Shown in pieces: positions 33,845 through 45,568 of a DNA stretch of 64,000 nt (position 1 is the first letter of the stretch; each line of letters begins with the position of its first letter). The translations under genes and the position numbers were made by a program. This DNA comes from Camellia lanceoleosa. Its lineage: Eukaryota; Streptophyta; Magnoliopsida; Ericales; Theaceae. The notes below the pieces were generated by a model. It was not told where the DNA came from. It did not search any database and was given only the letters and a program-made list of their open reading frames with translations. The stretch is from NCBI GenBank assembly GCA_025200525.1, contig CM045767.1, positions 120,588,021 through 120,652,020 on the forward strand, written 5' to 3'.

Positions 33845-35590
33845 TGGTCCCTAGTACTCGTATGTCCTAGGCCTCTTTTGCTGGACCTGATACACATGTT
33901 GTAAGTGTTTTACCTTCTGGGTCTCTCCACGTACCTCGTTCTCATTCACTCTTGAGTGAATCACATTGATCACTCGAGGTCCGTCTGCTTATGATTTAAA
34001 GGTTTGGTGGTGGTGGTCTTGCCGGTGCTGGGGCGATCTTTGCCTTGCTTCCTCGTTTTGACCTCATCTACCAGGTCCCTCAAGTGGCCCTATCTGACCA
34101 GATCTTCCAAATGTGTTTTCAAGGCTTTGTACCCCTAAGTTAGATGCCCATCCTCATTATGGTAAGCACAGTGTTTCCCAAGACTTCTTTCCATGAATTC
34201 ACCAGGAATCTTTTCTGGCATTCTACAATATGGTTGGCTCCTAATTCTTTCCAGAACTTTATAAACTGAGATCCAGAACACGGTAGTGGCTGCCTGTGCA
34301 GTCCTCAGTCCTATCTTTTGCCTGCTATAGCCAGTATTACCTTGGTCTCGTTTCGGTGAGCTATTTCTTTTCTCCTATTTTGATGCCTTTGTCCCCGACG
34401 TATCCTCTTCGACTCTCGCATATTTCTCGATACTGGCCATTAGTTCTTTCATACTTTTTGGAAGAGTTTTTTCCAGTGACTTTTGAAGCAAACAGTCATC
34501 GTTCAGGCTGTTCTTAAAAGATACAACTGTCAACTCTTGGTTGCACCTGGGTATTCGGTTAAACACCTCGTAATACTTTTTGGTATAAGCCCTAAGGCTT
34601 TCATCCTCGCCAATTCTCAGAGCCATTAGGGAGTCTACCCTCAATGGCTATAGTTTGTTTGTAACAAACCTGGCAACAAATATCTCGGCCAGGCCTTCCC
34701 AACTTTTCACAGTTCCTTTCGGCAACATGTGAAACCAATCTGATGCAATTTTCCCAAAGGATGAGGGGAACACCTTGTAGAGCAACGGTTTGTTCCCGGT
34801 ATATAGTGCCATTGAATTCAAATATAAGCCGACGTGAAAGTTCGGATCGGACTTACCGTCATATATCTAGAACCTGGGCATGTGAAACCTTTTTGGGGCC
34901 TCAAACTTATCCAACTCTACTGAGAACGGCGTTCTTAGCTTGACTGGAGATGTGACCTCGGCATCTTGTTGCTTTCTCTGGAGGTAGTCCCTTAAATCCT
35001 CCTTAGTCCGTCTCTTGGACCTCCCCTCATTCATCGTGTCAAAACAAATATCCTTCCCTTGTACATGCCGATGTTCCTTGACATAAGTTTCCTTGGCACA
35101 AGGTGTCTTCTAAGACTTTCCTCTCATCGATTCTCCTCGCCCGACCTCTCGTGAAGGCCGATGCAAATGCTCTTTTGGTTTGTCATGCTGAGGGACTGCA
35201 GGGATTGCTTTCTGCCTCTCTTTCTGGGCATCGTTCTTGGCCGCTGGAATCGGCATGTCCTCCAATGAAAACAGTGGCTGCATGATGTTGTTCTGCATTA
35301 TGAAATTGATAACCGATTGTAGGTCTACCAACTTGTTTGCCATTCCCTTCATCTCGCCGTCTGTCCCCAAGCATCTATCTTTCCATACCCGGATGTCGTT
35401 TTCGTTGTAATACCCGCCTTGACATGCTTTCTTCGGTGCGTCTCTCTCTTGGCCGATGTCGTTTTCCCCAGGATTCTAATCCCGAGGACCTTTATTACAG
35501 TTCTCCTCCTCCATATTAGGATCAACATTCTTGCCACTACCACCAGGGATGTTGTCCCCGACCTTTTCTTTCTGCCCATCGTTGGTTATC
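33845..35590 (-). pseudogene. Element 3: gag with several TAG stops
   Basis: One frame can be followed leftwards from about 35590 to 34375: an N-terminal part with ANKLVDLQSVINFIMQ, then FSVELDKFEAPKRFHMPRF, SWEGLAEIFVARF and the capsid stretch ESLRAYTKKYYEVFNRI ... VSFKNSLNDDC. It is interrupted by TAG codons near 35480, 35112, 34869 and 34648. Further left lies a knuckle remnant, CAYHNEDGH, with the last Cys changed and two more TAG codons. The stop type is strikingly uniform. Gag would form the particle; this copy cannot. Confidence 0.8.
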
Positions 35591-35603
35591 TATTCTCCTT
35601 ATG

Positions 35604-35621
35604 TTCCCACAGATGGCACCA
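35604..35621 (-). other. Primer-binding site of element 3
   Basis: On the - strand TGGTGCCATCTGTGGGAA lies three bases inside the LTR end at 35625. It starts TGG and resembles the TGGCGCC..TGTGGG type common in plant gypsy elements. Confidence 0.75.
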
Positions 35622-35624
35622 AAT

Positions 35625-36167
35625 TGTGGGTGTTGATTTTTGACCACACAACCAAACAGGGAATACTCAGCAGGAGAACACCGGCATAATAGATTAAGCC
35701 CAAATAACCTGTCACAAAAAAATAAGAGTCTAGCGGTGATTCGTCTACCCAGGGGCACTCTGATGACCAAGTTAGTAATTTTCTCTCAAAGATAGCCAAT
35801 AGTGCCTAACTCACTAGACAGAGCATAAAAAACATACCTTAGACCCACGAGGGTGCCTTACTTTTATAGCCAGCACTAACTTGATCTCTGTAGAAGCCTA
35901 GCTTTGATGGACTTTGGCTTAATGCTTATCCTGGACTCCCAGCTAGATAGAGATAATCTCCCTAAGAGCTTTATCTTTATCCAGACTAAGGTCTTCCCCT
36001 GTTCTAGGACTCTTGTCCCGTATCCGCTCATTTCGGATTTCGGCATCTCTGCTGATAACCTCGGCCTAGCCGAGATCATCTCGGTGCATGACCAAGCCAC
36101 GTGGCACCTCGGTTGACACATCAGCATCACCTTGGCTACGTGCTGCTATTCACGAAATATGCCCCCA
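35625..36167 (-). repeat. 5' LTR of element 3 (about 543 bp)
   Basis: On the - strand it starts TGGGGGCATATTTCGTG (36167) and ends CAACACCCACA (35625), next to the PBS. It holds a TATAAAAG promoter motif (about 35864-35871, - strand). The right border is set where copia RNase H coding begins. No second copy is visible; the 3' LTR of element 3 was lost on the left side. Confidence 0.7.
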
Positions 36168-36512
36168 TAGGTACATTTGCTCTCTAGTTAGCCCTTTAGT
36201 TAATGAATCTGCAATATTCTCTCTTGACTTTACATATTCTATGAAAATTATTCCATGTAAGAGCAAATGCCTAACGGTATTATGTCTTCGACGAATGTGT
36301 CGAGACTTACTGTTATACATATGATTTTGTGTACGTCCTATTGCTGCTTCACTATCACAGAGAATGCATATAGCTAGCATAGGTTTAGGCCACATTGGAA
36401 TGTTTTCTAAGAAATTACAAAGCCATTCTATTTTTTCTCCTATTTTATCTAATGCGATAAACTCAGATTCCATTGTCGACCTTGCTATGCATGTCTACTT
36501 GGAAGATTTGAG
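36163..36512 (-). pseudogene. Ty1/copia RNase H remnant
   Basis: The - strand frame reads TCIARSTMESEFIALDK, WLCNFLENIP, ILCDSEAAIGR, SRHIRRRHNTVR and ENIADSLTKGL, the C-terminal RNase H of a copia polyprotein. A TAG lies just before TCIARS. Only this end remains; element 3 abuts it on the left (about 36167) and a foldback element on the right (about 36510). Confidence 0.9.
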
Positions 36513-36800
36513 TAAAATATTATGCAAAAAATTAAAATGATCAAATACTGATAACTACATATTTGAATCATATTTGTTTTAGAAAAATGATTGAAAATTA
36601 TAATTTTAAGAGTAATCATCTATATTTTTTGTAATACAAATGTAACTCAAACATATAACTATTAATATCCAATCATCTTATATATATATATATATATATA
36701 AATATTCTATTCTACGAATACTTAAAGTGAACGTTCGAATCATTGAAAGTTCCAAAATAAACTTACCAAGTCCAAACACACTCTCAAATTTAAGATGACC
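36510..36800. mobile_element. Foldback/MITE copy 2, left arm truncated
   Basis: The right arm (to GATGACC at 36800) is the inverted complement of the left part and matches the arms of copy 1 at 37673-38049. Shared landmarks are AAGTGAACGTTCGAAT, GAGTA-AATATT and AATGATCA. A (TA)n run at about 36690-36712 lies inside. The outer 150 bp or so of the left arm are missing where the copia remnant begins. Confidence 0.6.
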
Positions 36801-37365
36801 AATTTTAAAGAATTCAAACCCATATAATAAAACACTAACAAGACAGTTGTTATGAGAGTTAACTTATGCTTTGAAGTTGCTTGATCAATACCACCTCTGA
36901 TACTGTCTCCATCGTAAATGAAGTCATTACTTGCATCACCACTACATCAAACAGTTACAAATCCATCTTGTTGTCTTTCCATTTTTTTTTTTTTTTTTGG
37001 CTTCAAAGTAGAGATCAATTCCTCCAAGTCTTAAAAGCAAAGAGAAAACAACAATACTACATATCGAGCCAACTATTATTGTATGAAAGTATTTAAATTT
37101 TGATATGTATGGATAAGATTTATCTTGAATGACCATTACTAGACCATCCGAGTTGTAACTGGGTATGCTCCCTATGTTACTGATGATGATGAGTGTTCGA
37201 ATCCCTTCACTATTTTCAGTTCATAAGTTTAGGAGACCTTTGATTATTGAATTTACTTTCTTGTGGTTGATTCAAAGGCCTTGCTTAAGACATGTTCTAG
37301 GTCATTTAAAAAGAAGAAAGAAAATTTTACACTGAATATGACTGGCACTATAATAAATTTAAATT
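36801..37365. other. AT-rich spacer, nothing coding
   Basis: A poly(T) tract lies at about 36981-36999. No gene or clear repeat seen. Confidence 0.4.
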
Positions 37366-37672
37366 TATAGCAAATTATACATTTGGTCCTGTGATTTGTC
37401 TTTTATATCAATTTAGTCTATGTGGGTTCAAATTATATCAATTTTACGTTATAATTTTTCACATTGTATCAATATAATTAGATTGATAGTATTTGTTAAG
37501 AAATTTGATAGAAATCATATGAAAAGAGAGGAATGGACTATTTGAAATTAGACGTTAACCCTTTAACCACTTTCAAGAGAGTGAATAAAATATTTTACCT
37601 CTTGATTTTAGTTAAATTTTCAATGCAACATTATCAATTAGACTGTTAACATGGGTTGACTTCTTTTAAGTT
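37366..37672. mobile_element. Possible left arm of an interrupted inverted-repeat element
   Basis: AAATTATACATTTGGTCCTG and TTTGTCTTTTATATCAATTTA near 37370-37425 are matched in reverse complement by 43680-43738, on the far side of the LINE. Removing the LINE and the inner foldback leaves roughly 400 bp, a plausible MITE size. The match is diverged, so the pairing is tentative. Confidence 0.4.
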
Positions 37673-38049
37673 GGTCATCTTAACTTGAGAGAGCATTTGG
37701 GTTTGGTAAACCCATTTTAGAACTGATTTCGGTAATCCGAACTATTCACTTTTTAAGATTCGTTGAGTAGAATATTCATGTAAATAATTAAGATGATCGG
37801 ACATTGATAGTTATATGTTTGAATCAAATTTGTGTTACAAAAAATTGATAGCTATTCTTAAAATTATATTTGTCATCTATTTTTTAAAAACAAATATTAT
37901 TCAAATATATAGCTACCAATATTCAATCATCTTGATTTTTTGCATTACTATTCTACTCATCAAATCCTTAAAAGTGAACGGTTCAAATCACTAAAATCGT
38001 TATTGAAATAGGCCTATCAACCCAAAAAACCCTCTCAAATTGAGATCAC
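37673..38049. mobile_element. Foldback/MITE copy 1 (about 377 bp)
   Basis: The two arms are inverted repeats along most of their length: left GGTCATCTTAACTTGAGAGA, right (complement) GTGATCTCAATTTGAGAGG, then matching ACTATTCAC/CCGTTCAC and GAGTAGAATA blocks. No coding sequence. The LINE target duplication begins at its right end (38050). Confidence 0.65.
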
Positions 38050-38199
38050 AACTTGAGAGAAGCCATTAACATTTTATTTTATCAACCATTCAATATGCCC
38101 ATTGTCCTCTCTCTCTCTAGGGTGGAGGTTTCTTCTTGCCTTGTGCAAGTTTTTTTTTCTTCTTGTGATAGAAGTTTCACGGCAGTGTGTTGTGAAGCC

Positions 38200-39563
38200 A
38201 TGGCTGACTCCCTTATCGACCTTACTCGCACGTTATCTCTCACTTCGGAGGAGGACACATTTGTGAGGCTTGGGGGGGACTCTACAAGTTTGATGATGGG
38301 CAAATCGGATCTGTGCCTCGTCGGCAAGTTGCTCACCCGTAGGCCGTTTAATGTTGAAGCCATGAAGAGCACTCTGCTATCGGTGTGGCAACCCACTAAA
38401 GGCATGCAGGTACGAGTCCTTGGGGATAACCTGTTCGTTTTCGTTTTTGGTCTTGCTATGGATAAGCGAAGAGTATTATTGAACGGCCCTTGGACGTTTG
38501 ATAAGCACCTTCTCATGTTGGGCGAGATGGATCCCAATGTTCAACCATCTGACATTCAATTCACATCGGTGCACTTCTGGGTGCATGTTTGCAACCTTCC
38601 TCTAATTCTTATGAATAAAGAGGTTGGGCAAATCGTTGGTAACTCTGTTGGTCAGTTTATTGATATGGACTTTGAAGAGGGTGGCCTTGCATGGGGCCGA
38701 ACCATGCGCATTCGAGTGGCCATTGATGTTCGAAAGCCCTTACGAAGGGGAATGAAACTTGCTCTGTCCTCTGCCGACCCTATATGGGTGGATTTCAAAT
38801 ATGAGCGTCTCCCGATTTTTTGCTATTATTGCGGACGGCTCGGCCACGGCGATCGTGAGTGTGATGATAAACTCTCTGCTGCCGATGGAACTCGGGTTGA
38901 TGTGTTGCAATATGGGGCTTGGCTGAGGATGGATACTTTCAAAAGTAAAGGGGCTCGTCGCGAGGGTCCGATTGATCGCGGGTGAGGCCTCCGGTGGTCG
39001 AGACACCGCGATGAAGTCGGCATATGTGAGTCGAGGCCCCACCATGTGCTCCGGTGGATGGGGTAGTTGACCGGCGTCGGGATAGGGATGCACACGGTGG
39101 AGAATCTCTGCCTCCCGTGATTGATGGCGCTGTTACGGGACATGCGCTAACCGTGGCGACAATTCCCATTTTGGCTCCCACGTCTCCTAAATTTGAATTT
39201 TTTAATGGGAGGGATGTTAATGCAGGTGGGGCCAAGCCTACGGCAATTATCTCAGATTCAGTGGTCCATTCTTCAAATATTTTGATGGAGGTTGAGGCTA
39301 ACCCACTGAGTGAATCAGTGTTGGCCAAAAAGAAGTGGAAGCGGGTGGCCCGGCAACATATGGATCCTAATTCTGCTCCCTCCCCTGCTACGGGGACTAA
39401 AAGAGTATTTGAGGAGGTGGTAGTTCATGATGCGACTTTGAGTGTGGAAATTTGGGATGGGAAGGCTGAAAAACGTTTGTGTGTGCATGGGGGTGATGCT
39501 AACAGCACACCTCTCGCTATTCCAACGGTGGAGGCTGATGTTCAGCCCCACCGATCACAATGA
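38200..39563 (+). pseudogene. LINE ORF1 (DUF4283 domain and CCHC knuckle), one frameshift
   Basis: The start is the ATG at 38200 (MADSLIDLTRTL), which fits the family; the frame is also open upstream in the leader. The N-terminal DUF4283-type domain has VWQPTKGMQVRVLGDNLFVF and NGPWTFDKHLL. A knuckle CYYCGRLGHGDREC follows near 38822-38863. The frame stops at 38985; the C-terminal part with the basic KKKWKRVARQ stretch continues in another frame from about 39054 to 39563. ORF1 protein binds LINE RNA. Its stop overlaps the ATG region of ORF2. Confidence 0.85.
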
Positions 39564-42500
39564 ATGGGGCTTGGGAACCCAGTCGATTCGATCTCTTCGA
39601 TTTCATCGAAACTCTGGGCTTTTTTTCTTATGGAAACCAAGCTCGACTCGAAGCATATGGATGGGGTTCGGCAAAAACTGGGATTTTGTGGTGGTGTTTA
39701 TGTCAACCGAGTTGGTCTAGCGGGCGGCCTTGCTTTGTTATGGTCAGAGGGTATTCAGGTTAGTGTGAAAAGTTATTCGGTTGGTCATATTGATGTATTT
39801 GTGGACTCTGGTCTGGGGGAACAACCTTGGAGGTTTACAGGATTTTACGGACACCCGGAATTGGCACAACGGAAAAATTCTTGGGCATTATATTAGCAAC
39901 ATGTTTCCAAATGCCTTGCCTTTGTGCGGGTGATTTTAATGAAATTTTGTTTTGTCGTGAGAAGTGTGGCATCGTGGGGCGTAGTCCATCCCAAATGGAA
40001 CATTTTCGGAATGTTATTGCAGATGCACACCTGGCTGACCTAGGTTTCGTTGGGCCACTTTTCACTTGGTCCAATAACCGAGGTGGCAATGCTTTGGTTC
40101 GGGAGCGATTGGACCGTGGGTTTGCGAATGATGCTTGGCAACTCTTGTTTCCACATGCCAAGGTTTACCTCCGCGTACATCCTCCGATCACTTACCTATT
40201 TGTTTTGACTTTTGTGGGGCTAAAGAACAACGTCAATCTCCGGTTAGTGGTTCCCGTATGTATCGGTGCGAAGCTATGTGGCCTCGGCATGACAGTTGTG
40301 AGAAAGTAGTTGCGGATAATTGGCGGCCTTCTACTACTGCGGATGTTCGAAGTTTGGTCTCTAATATTGCACATGTTAGTTCTTCTTTGCGGCGGTGGGA
40401 TCGTAATGTTTTCGGATGTGTCAAGCACCAATTGAAGGAGAAAACCGAGCTTTTGTTGCTTAATACGCTTCTCATGCCGATGGTGCAAAGAATGGCTAAG
40501 CTACGTTGTGATATTGATGAGATTTTAGAGCGGAATCTATTTTTTGGGGCCAACGTTTCGGACTAATTGGCTAAAGGCTGGGGACCGTAATACTTCATTT
40601 TTCCATTCCAAGGCCACCCAACGTCATAAGAAGAAGAAAATTGCTGGTATTGTTGATCTCAACGGAATTTGGCAGGAGGATCAAAGAGTGGTGACGGACA
40701 ATTTTGTGTCTTATTTTCAGGACTTATTTTCGGCGGGTGAAGGACTGAACATGGGCCCAGTATTGCAGTTGATTCAGGCTAGAGTTTCAGTTTGTAGTGT
40801 GTCTCAATTGAGTAGACCATTTTCCGAAGTGGAGGTCCACCATGCGCTTTTCCAAATGCATCCAACGAAGGCTCCTGGGCCTGATGGTAAGCCTGCTTTA
40901 TTTTTTCAAAAATTTTGGCCGGTGGTGGGTCCTATTGTCACCTCTGCGGTGCTTGGGGTGTTGAATGGGGTTGATGAGATTTCACATATTAATCATACCT
41001 TCATTGTGCTGATTCCTAAAATTAAGACTCCCAAGCTCATGTCCGAATTTCGGCCCATTAGTTTGTGCAATGTTGTCTATAAGATAATTGCAAAAATGTT
41101 GGCTAATCGTCTTAAAGAGGTGCTGCCTTCTGTCATTTCGGACACTCAAAGTGCGTTTATTCCGGGGCGTCTCATTACTGATAATGCGTTGGTGGCATTT
41201 GAAGTGTTCCATTTTCTTAAAAATAAGAGGGCCGGAAAGGATGGTTGCTTTGCGTTGAAACTTGATATGAGTAAAGCCTATGACCGAGTGGAATGGCCTT
41301 TTATTCATCAAATGATGCTCTTGTTAGGATTTCCGCCACGGTTTGTGCATCTGATTATGAATTGTGTGTCCACTGTTTCTTTCTCGGTCCTTGTTAATGG
41401 GAAGCCTTCCAGAATGTTTTATCCAACAAGGGGTCTCCGCCAAGGGGATCCGCTTTCGCCATATTTGTTTACTATTTGTGCGGAAGGTTTGTCGGCGCTC
41501 CTTGCCCATGCTATGGCAGGTAACCGGTTGTCCGGAATTTCTATTTGCCGGGGTAGTCCACGCTTGTCTCATTTATTTTTTGCCGATGATAGTCTTCTAT
41601 TTGCGAGTGCTAAAGAAGATGAGGCGGGTGTTTTGCGAGATATCCTCCAACAGTATGAGCAAGCATCGGGGCAGAAAATTAACTTCCAAAATTTTGTTTT
41701 AGTAAAATACGGCCTTGGTTACTCAAATGACGGTGACATCTATTCTTGGGGTGGGTTCATTGGCGCCCTACGGGAAGTATTTGGGGTTACCATATTGTGT
41801 GGGGCATTCTAAGCGCGCTGTTTTGGGATTTGTTAAAGAGCGCGTATGGACTCGTTTAAATGGTTGGAAGGAAAAAGTTTTATCGGTGGCGGGTAGGGAG
41901 GTACTCATAAAGTCTGTTGCTCAAGCCATACCCACTTATATTATGTCCTGTTTTCGCCTTCCTGATGGAGTGTGCCATGAAATTGAGTCTATGGTGTGCA
42001 ATTTTTGGTGGGGACAAAAAGAGGAAACCCGTAAAATTCACTGGACAAGCTGGAAACATTTGTGTAAGCCGAAATTACAGGGTGGTATGGGATTTCGGTG
42101 TCTTCAACATTTCAATTCAGCTTTGTTGGCCAAACAGTGTTGGCGATTAGTACACAGGCCTCAATCTTTGGTTGCGCGCGTCTTCAAGGCTAGATATTTT
42201 CCTCAAAGTTCCTTTCTCGATGCTTTGGTCGGGAGCAATCCATCTTTCACTTGGAGGAGTATCGTCGGATCTCGAGTTCTTTTAAATGCTGGGCTTCGAT
42301 GGCGTGTTGGGAATGGTGCGAGCATCTCGGTTAAGTATGATAAATGGATTCCCCGGCCTCACTCTTTTAAAGTAATTTTGCCACCTTCGACTCTTCCGGA
42401 TGATGCACGGGTTAGTGATTTGATTGATTCTGAGAAGGGTGCATGGTCGGTTGAGAGGCTTACGCAACATTTTGTGGGCATGGATGTGGAGGCTATCCGA

Positions 42501-43587
42501 TGTATTCCTCTTTGCCCCACGTTACCTTCGGATAAATTGGTCTGGCATTTTTCCCGAAATGGTGAGTTTTCGGTGCGATCGGCATATCATTTGTGTATGG
42601 ATATGGTCTCTTTGGATTGCCACGGTGCTTCTTCCTCTAATGGTCAACAGATAGGCGCTTTTGGCAAGGTTTCGGCGACTTCATTTACCAACCAAACTCA
42701 AGATTTTTGGCTGGAAAATGTGTCTTGGTTTGTTAGTCAGAAGGGCCAATTTGCGGCAACGTCATATCATCTCTCTGGATCTATGCCCCGGGTGTGGAGT
42801 GGAGGCTGAAACGGTGGGCCATTGTTTTCATAATTGTCGATTTGCCTTGCAAGTGTGGAGGTCGAGCTCACTTAATTTGGCTATCAAGTCTTCTCGTTAG
42901 CAATTGCTTTGAGTGGGTCAACTCTGGTCACAATTGGTCCACAACCCATGCAATTATTTATTGCTATTTGTTGGTGCCTTTGGAATAATAGGAACTCCAT
43001 CCTATTCGACAATAAATCAAGGACTGGAGGAAGTGGTTTCTTTTATGAGACTTATGTAGCGAATATGATCAAGCTCAAGAGCGAAGCCATCTTCCTGCGG
43101 CTCAAAGTGGATGAGACGGTGGATTGTGCCACGGAGGGTGTTTTCAAACTGAATTTTGATGGTTCATAGGAAGGCCCAAGCGGGTTGGTGTTATTATTCG
43201 GATGTCATGGGGAAGTTATTGCGTCTATGGTTGAGCGGATCCGATATGGAGGATGTTGATTGTGTGGAAGCTATGGGTGCGATAAAAGCTCTTCAATTGG
43301 GATGTGATTTGGACATATTCATCTTGAAGGATTCGCAAAATGTGGTGGCTGCAATTCAAGATACGGCGGATAATTTATCGTGCTATGGTCATTTAGTGGG
43401 TCTAGCTCAAGAACTCCTCTTGCGGTTTCTTTCTTCCTCGGTGTCGCATGTTTGTCGGGATGGCAATTCGGTGGCTCATTGTTTAAGTAGGTTAGCCTTT
43501 GATTTTGATTCGCCTCGTGTTTGGATGGAGGAGGTCCCTCCCTCTTTAATGGCGTTGGTGATGTCTGAGGCATCTTCTTCTGTGTAA
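39560..43587 (+). pseudogene. LINE ORF2: endonuclease, reverse transcriptase, zf-RVT, RNase H
   Basis: Endonuclease at 39560-40310, in changing frames: FLMETKLDS, VGLAGGLALLWSEG, CAGDFNEIL, GPLFTWSNNR and SSDHLPI. Reverse transcriptase at 40544-41700, open: NWLKAGDRNTSFFH, TKAPGPDG, FRPISLCNV, LDMSKAYDRVEW, RGLRQGDPLSPYLF and an intact FADDS. A frameshift near 41700 precedes LGVGSLAPYGKYLGLP. The zf-RVT zinc finger (LKIFGWKMCLGLL, CPGCG) comes after another shift near 42660. A C-terminal RNase H (FKLNFDGS, DSQNVVAAI, RDGNSVAHCLSRL) ends at 43587, just before the poly(A). It would nick target DNA and copy LINE RNA there. This copy is dead by several shifts but keeps its active sites. Confidence 0.9.
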
Positions 43588-43631
43588 TTGCTTATCCTCT
43601 CTAAAAAAAAAAAAAAACTTGAGAGAAGCCA

Positions 43632-44376
43632 AACCTAATTAACATAATATGAAATATTCAAAGGCCAAATTAGTGGAATTATAATTAAATTGATACAAAA
43701 GACAAACTATAACTACAACAAGTATAATTTACCCTTAAATTCATATATACATTTTATTTTTAAATATTGTTCTAAATATATATATATATATATATTTGAA
43801 TATCTAACATTTTGGAAGCATAAACTGAGTGCAACATTGTGTTGGGTGTTCGGTAAAGAGAAGGTGAGAAAGGGGCTGTTGGTGTCACACACTGGCGGTT
43901 CAACTTATGATTCGTGTGAGAATTGACTTCTTTTTTTTTTTTTTTTTTTGTGTGATTTTTAAGTTTTTTACAAAATAATTTACAAAAAAATTGAAAGAAT
44001 GGATTAACTTTTTATAGTTTGTTTGTTTGTTTTTTTTTTTTGGTGGTGTTAAAATTGTGTCTTTCCAAAGGAGATCTTAGTATTATTTGCAGCCTTTAAA
44101 TCTATGTGCAACAAACAAAATAGGATAAGAGCAAAATAATCATCAATTTGTTATACAAAATGGTTGAGTGGCACCATCAAGGATAGCTCATCAGGTGATG
44201 ATGAATACCTACTACCCCTTTCAAGAATTGCACTAGACAATGAACTGGACAATGAACGATATTTATATTTTTTATTTGATTAAATCAAACTAAATTATCA
44301 TAATTGCAGTTTGATTATTGTATGACAAGTCAATTACATCCATAATTGTCATGACTGAAATAGTTGCATGTATTAC
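43632..44376. other. AT-rich spacer
   Basis: Holds the possible right arm of the interrupted inverted-repeat element (to about 43738), a (TA)n run at about 43776-43793 and two poly(T) tracts (about 43931-43949 and 44027-44040). No gene seen. Confidence 0.5.
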
Positions 44377-45198
44377 TGTTAGCAAAAATTTGGTTTGGGT
44401 CAAATCGACAGACATGATTCGACAGAGAAACCACAATTTCACAAACAACTACATATCAAGTGACTGTGGTTGGTGTTCTATGCCTCGACAGATTCAAGGA
44501 TTTCTTTAGAAGTTGTAATGCAAAGAAACAAAGTGTGAATAAACTGAAAATCAATTAAATAACAAGTAAACTTGCCACTTAATTACAAGAATTAAATTAC
44601 AAGTTCAATGTGCATGACAATCAACAGAGGAAAATTTGGCCACAGAGACTGAAATATTAAACAAACTACTCCTAAGTACAGAAGCTATAGCTAACTAAGT
44701 TAAATTACTCATAATTCCACATGGGTTATGAATTTGATTGAAGATCTTATTTCCTTTGAATTTCCAAGCTTTATGCTGCTGGCTTTACTACTTCTCTGCT
44801 CCCACGTGTCCCATCATAGAGCAAATTTCCTTTACTTCCTGCATAACTACCCATGATGTTCATAACCACTGGTAGCTGCTTCTTTGTTGTAGCATTTTTT
44901 TTTTCTTACGCACTTCTTTGCACACAAACCACGTGTCCTGTCTCACTTACATGCCTAACTGCATGACTTGACACCTAGGCCACGTTTGGCCACGTCCCAC
45001 TGCATTATTAGAGGAATTGACAGAAGAAACTGCATCTGCCACATCCACTCCTTAAATGGCCTCAACTACCACTTGCTCTGCATTCTAGGGTCCACCCCCC
45101 ACTGTAAGCTTATGGTTTTCACTCCTAGCATCCCTTAGATCAACCCTCTGTATTTGCTATGTTTATTTGACAGAGAAGATAAATTTTAGTGCCAACAA
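44377..45198 (-). repeat. 3' LTR of element 5 (822 bp)
   Basis: On the - strand it starts TGTTGGCACT (45198) and ends TTGCTAACA (44377), a matching terminal pair. It is repeated at 56833-57428 with about one difference in fifteen bases over the first 160 bp, mostly transitions. The - strand bases before its start (45199-45212) are the polypurine tract GAATGAGGGGGCAT. Confidence 0.9.
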
Positions 45199-45212
45199 TG
45201 CCCCCTCATTCA
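45199..45212 (-). other. Polypurine tract of element 5
   Basis: On the - strand GAATGAGGGGGCAT lies directly before the LTR start TGTTGGCA. Confidence 0.75.
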
Positions 45213-45568
45213 AGACAGAAAGATTTTTTTTGAATGAATGAATGAATGTCAGAAAAGACAAATAAGGTTTTGGACACTTATATATTTGGGCAATTCATTT
45301 AGGCTTATAAAAACAAACCCATGTACTAAAGCCCAAATACTTATAATAACACTCAACCGATAAAATTGACCCAAAACATGAATTCAAAAAGGCCCAACCG
45401 TTAAGCCCAACTGTTAGAAACAGGCCCAAGCTCAATCAGGAGGGTCCATCATAAGCTATTTGACCGTCAGAATTCAAATCATCACTTTACTACTCTCATT
45501 CCCTCTGTTTTACTCTGTTCTTCACCTCTTCAAACTTTTTATGCTTCAAAACCCTTTTTGCTCATCCT

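Larger units (their letters stand above)
23708..36167 (-). mobile_element. Tat-type element 3, 3' end lost, split by a solo LTR
   Basis: - strand order: LTR, PBS, gag, PR, RT, RH, aRNH, [solo LTR 27077-31100], INT, tandem repeat, antisense gene, then cut by element 2 at 23707. The aRNH places it in the Tat lineage. Its LTR and PBS differ from those of element 2, so it is another family. Confidence 0.85.
38066..43615 (+). mobile_element. L1-type LINE, about 5.5 kb, near full length
   Basis: Two ORFs, a terminal poly(A) (about 43603-43617) and a 16-bp target-site duplication AACTTGAGAGAAGCCA at 38050-38065 and 43616-43631 define the element. The duplication is perfect, so the insertion is younger than the flanking elements, yet both ORFs carry frameshifts. 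The start contains a CT-rich leader (about 38103-38119). Confidence 0.95.

Noticed and set aside
38082..38537. - strand open frames opposite LINE ORF1
   Set aside because: Shadow frames of the + strand ORF1 with DUF4283 features.
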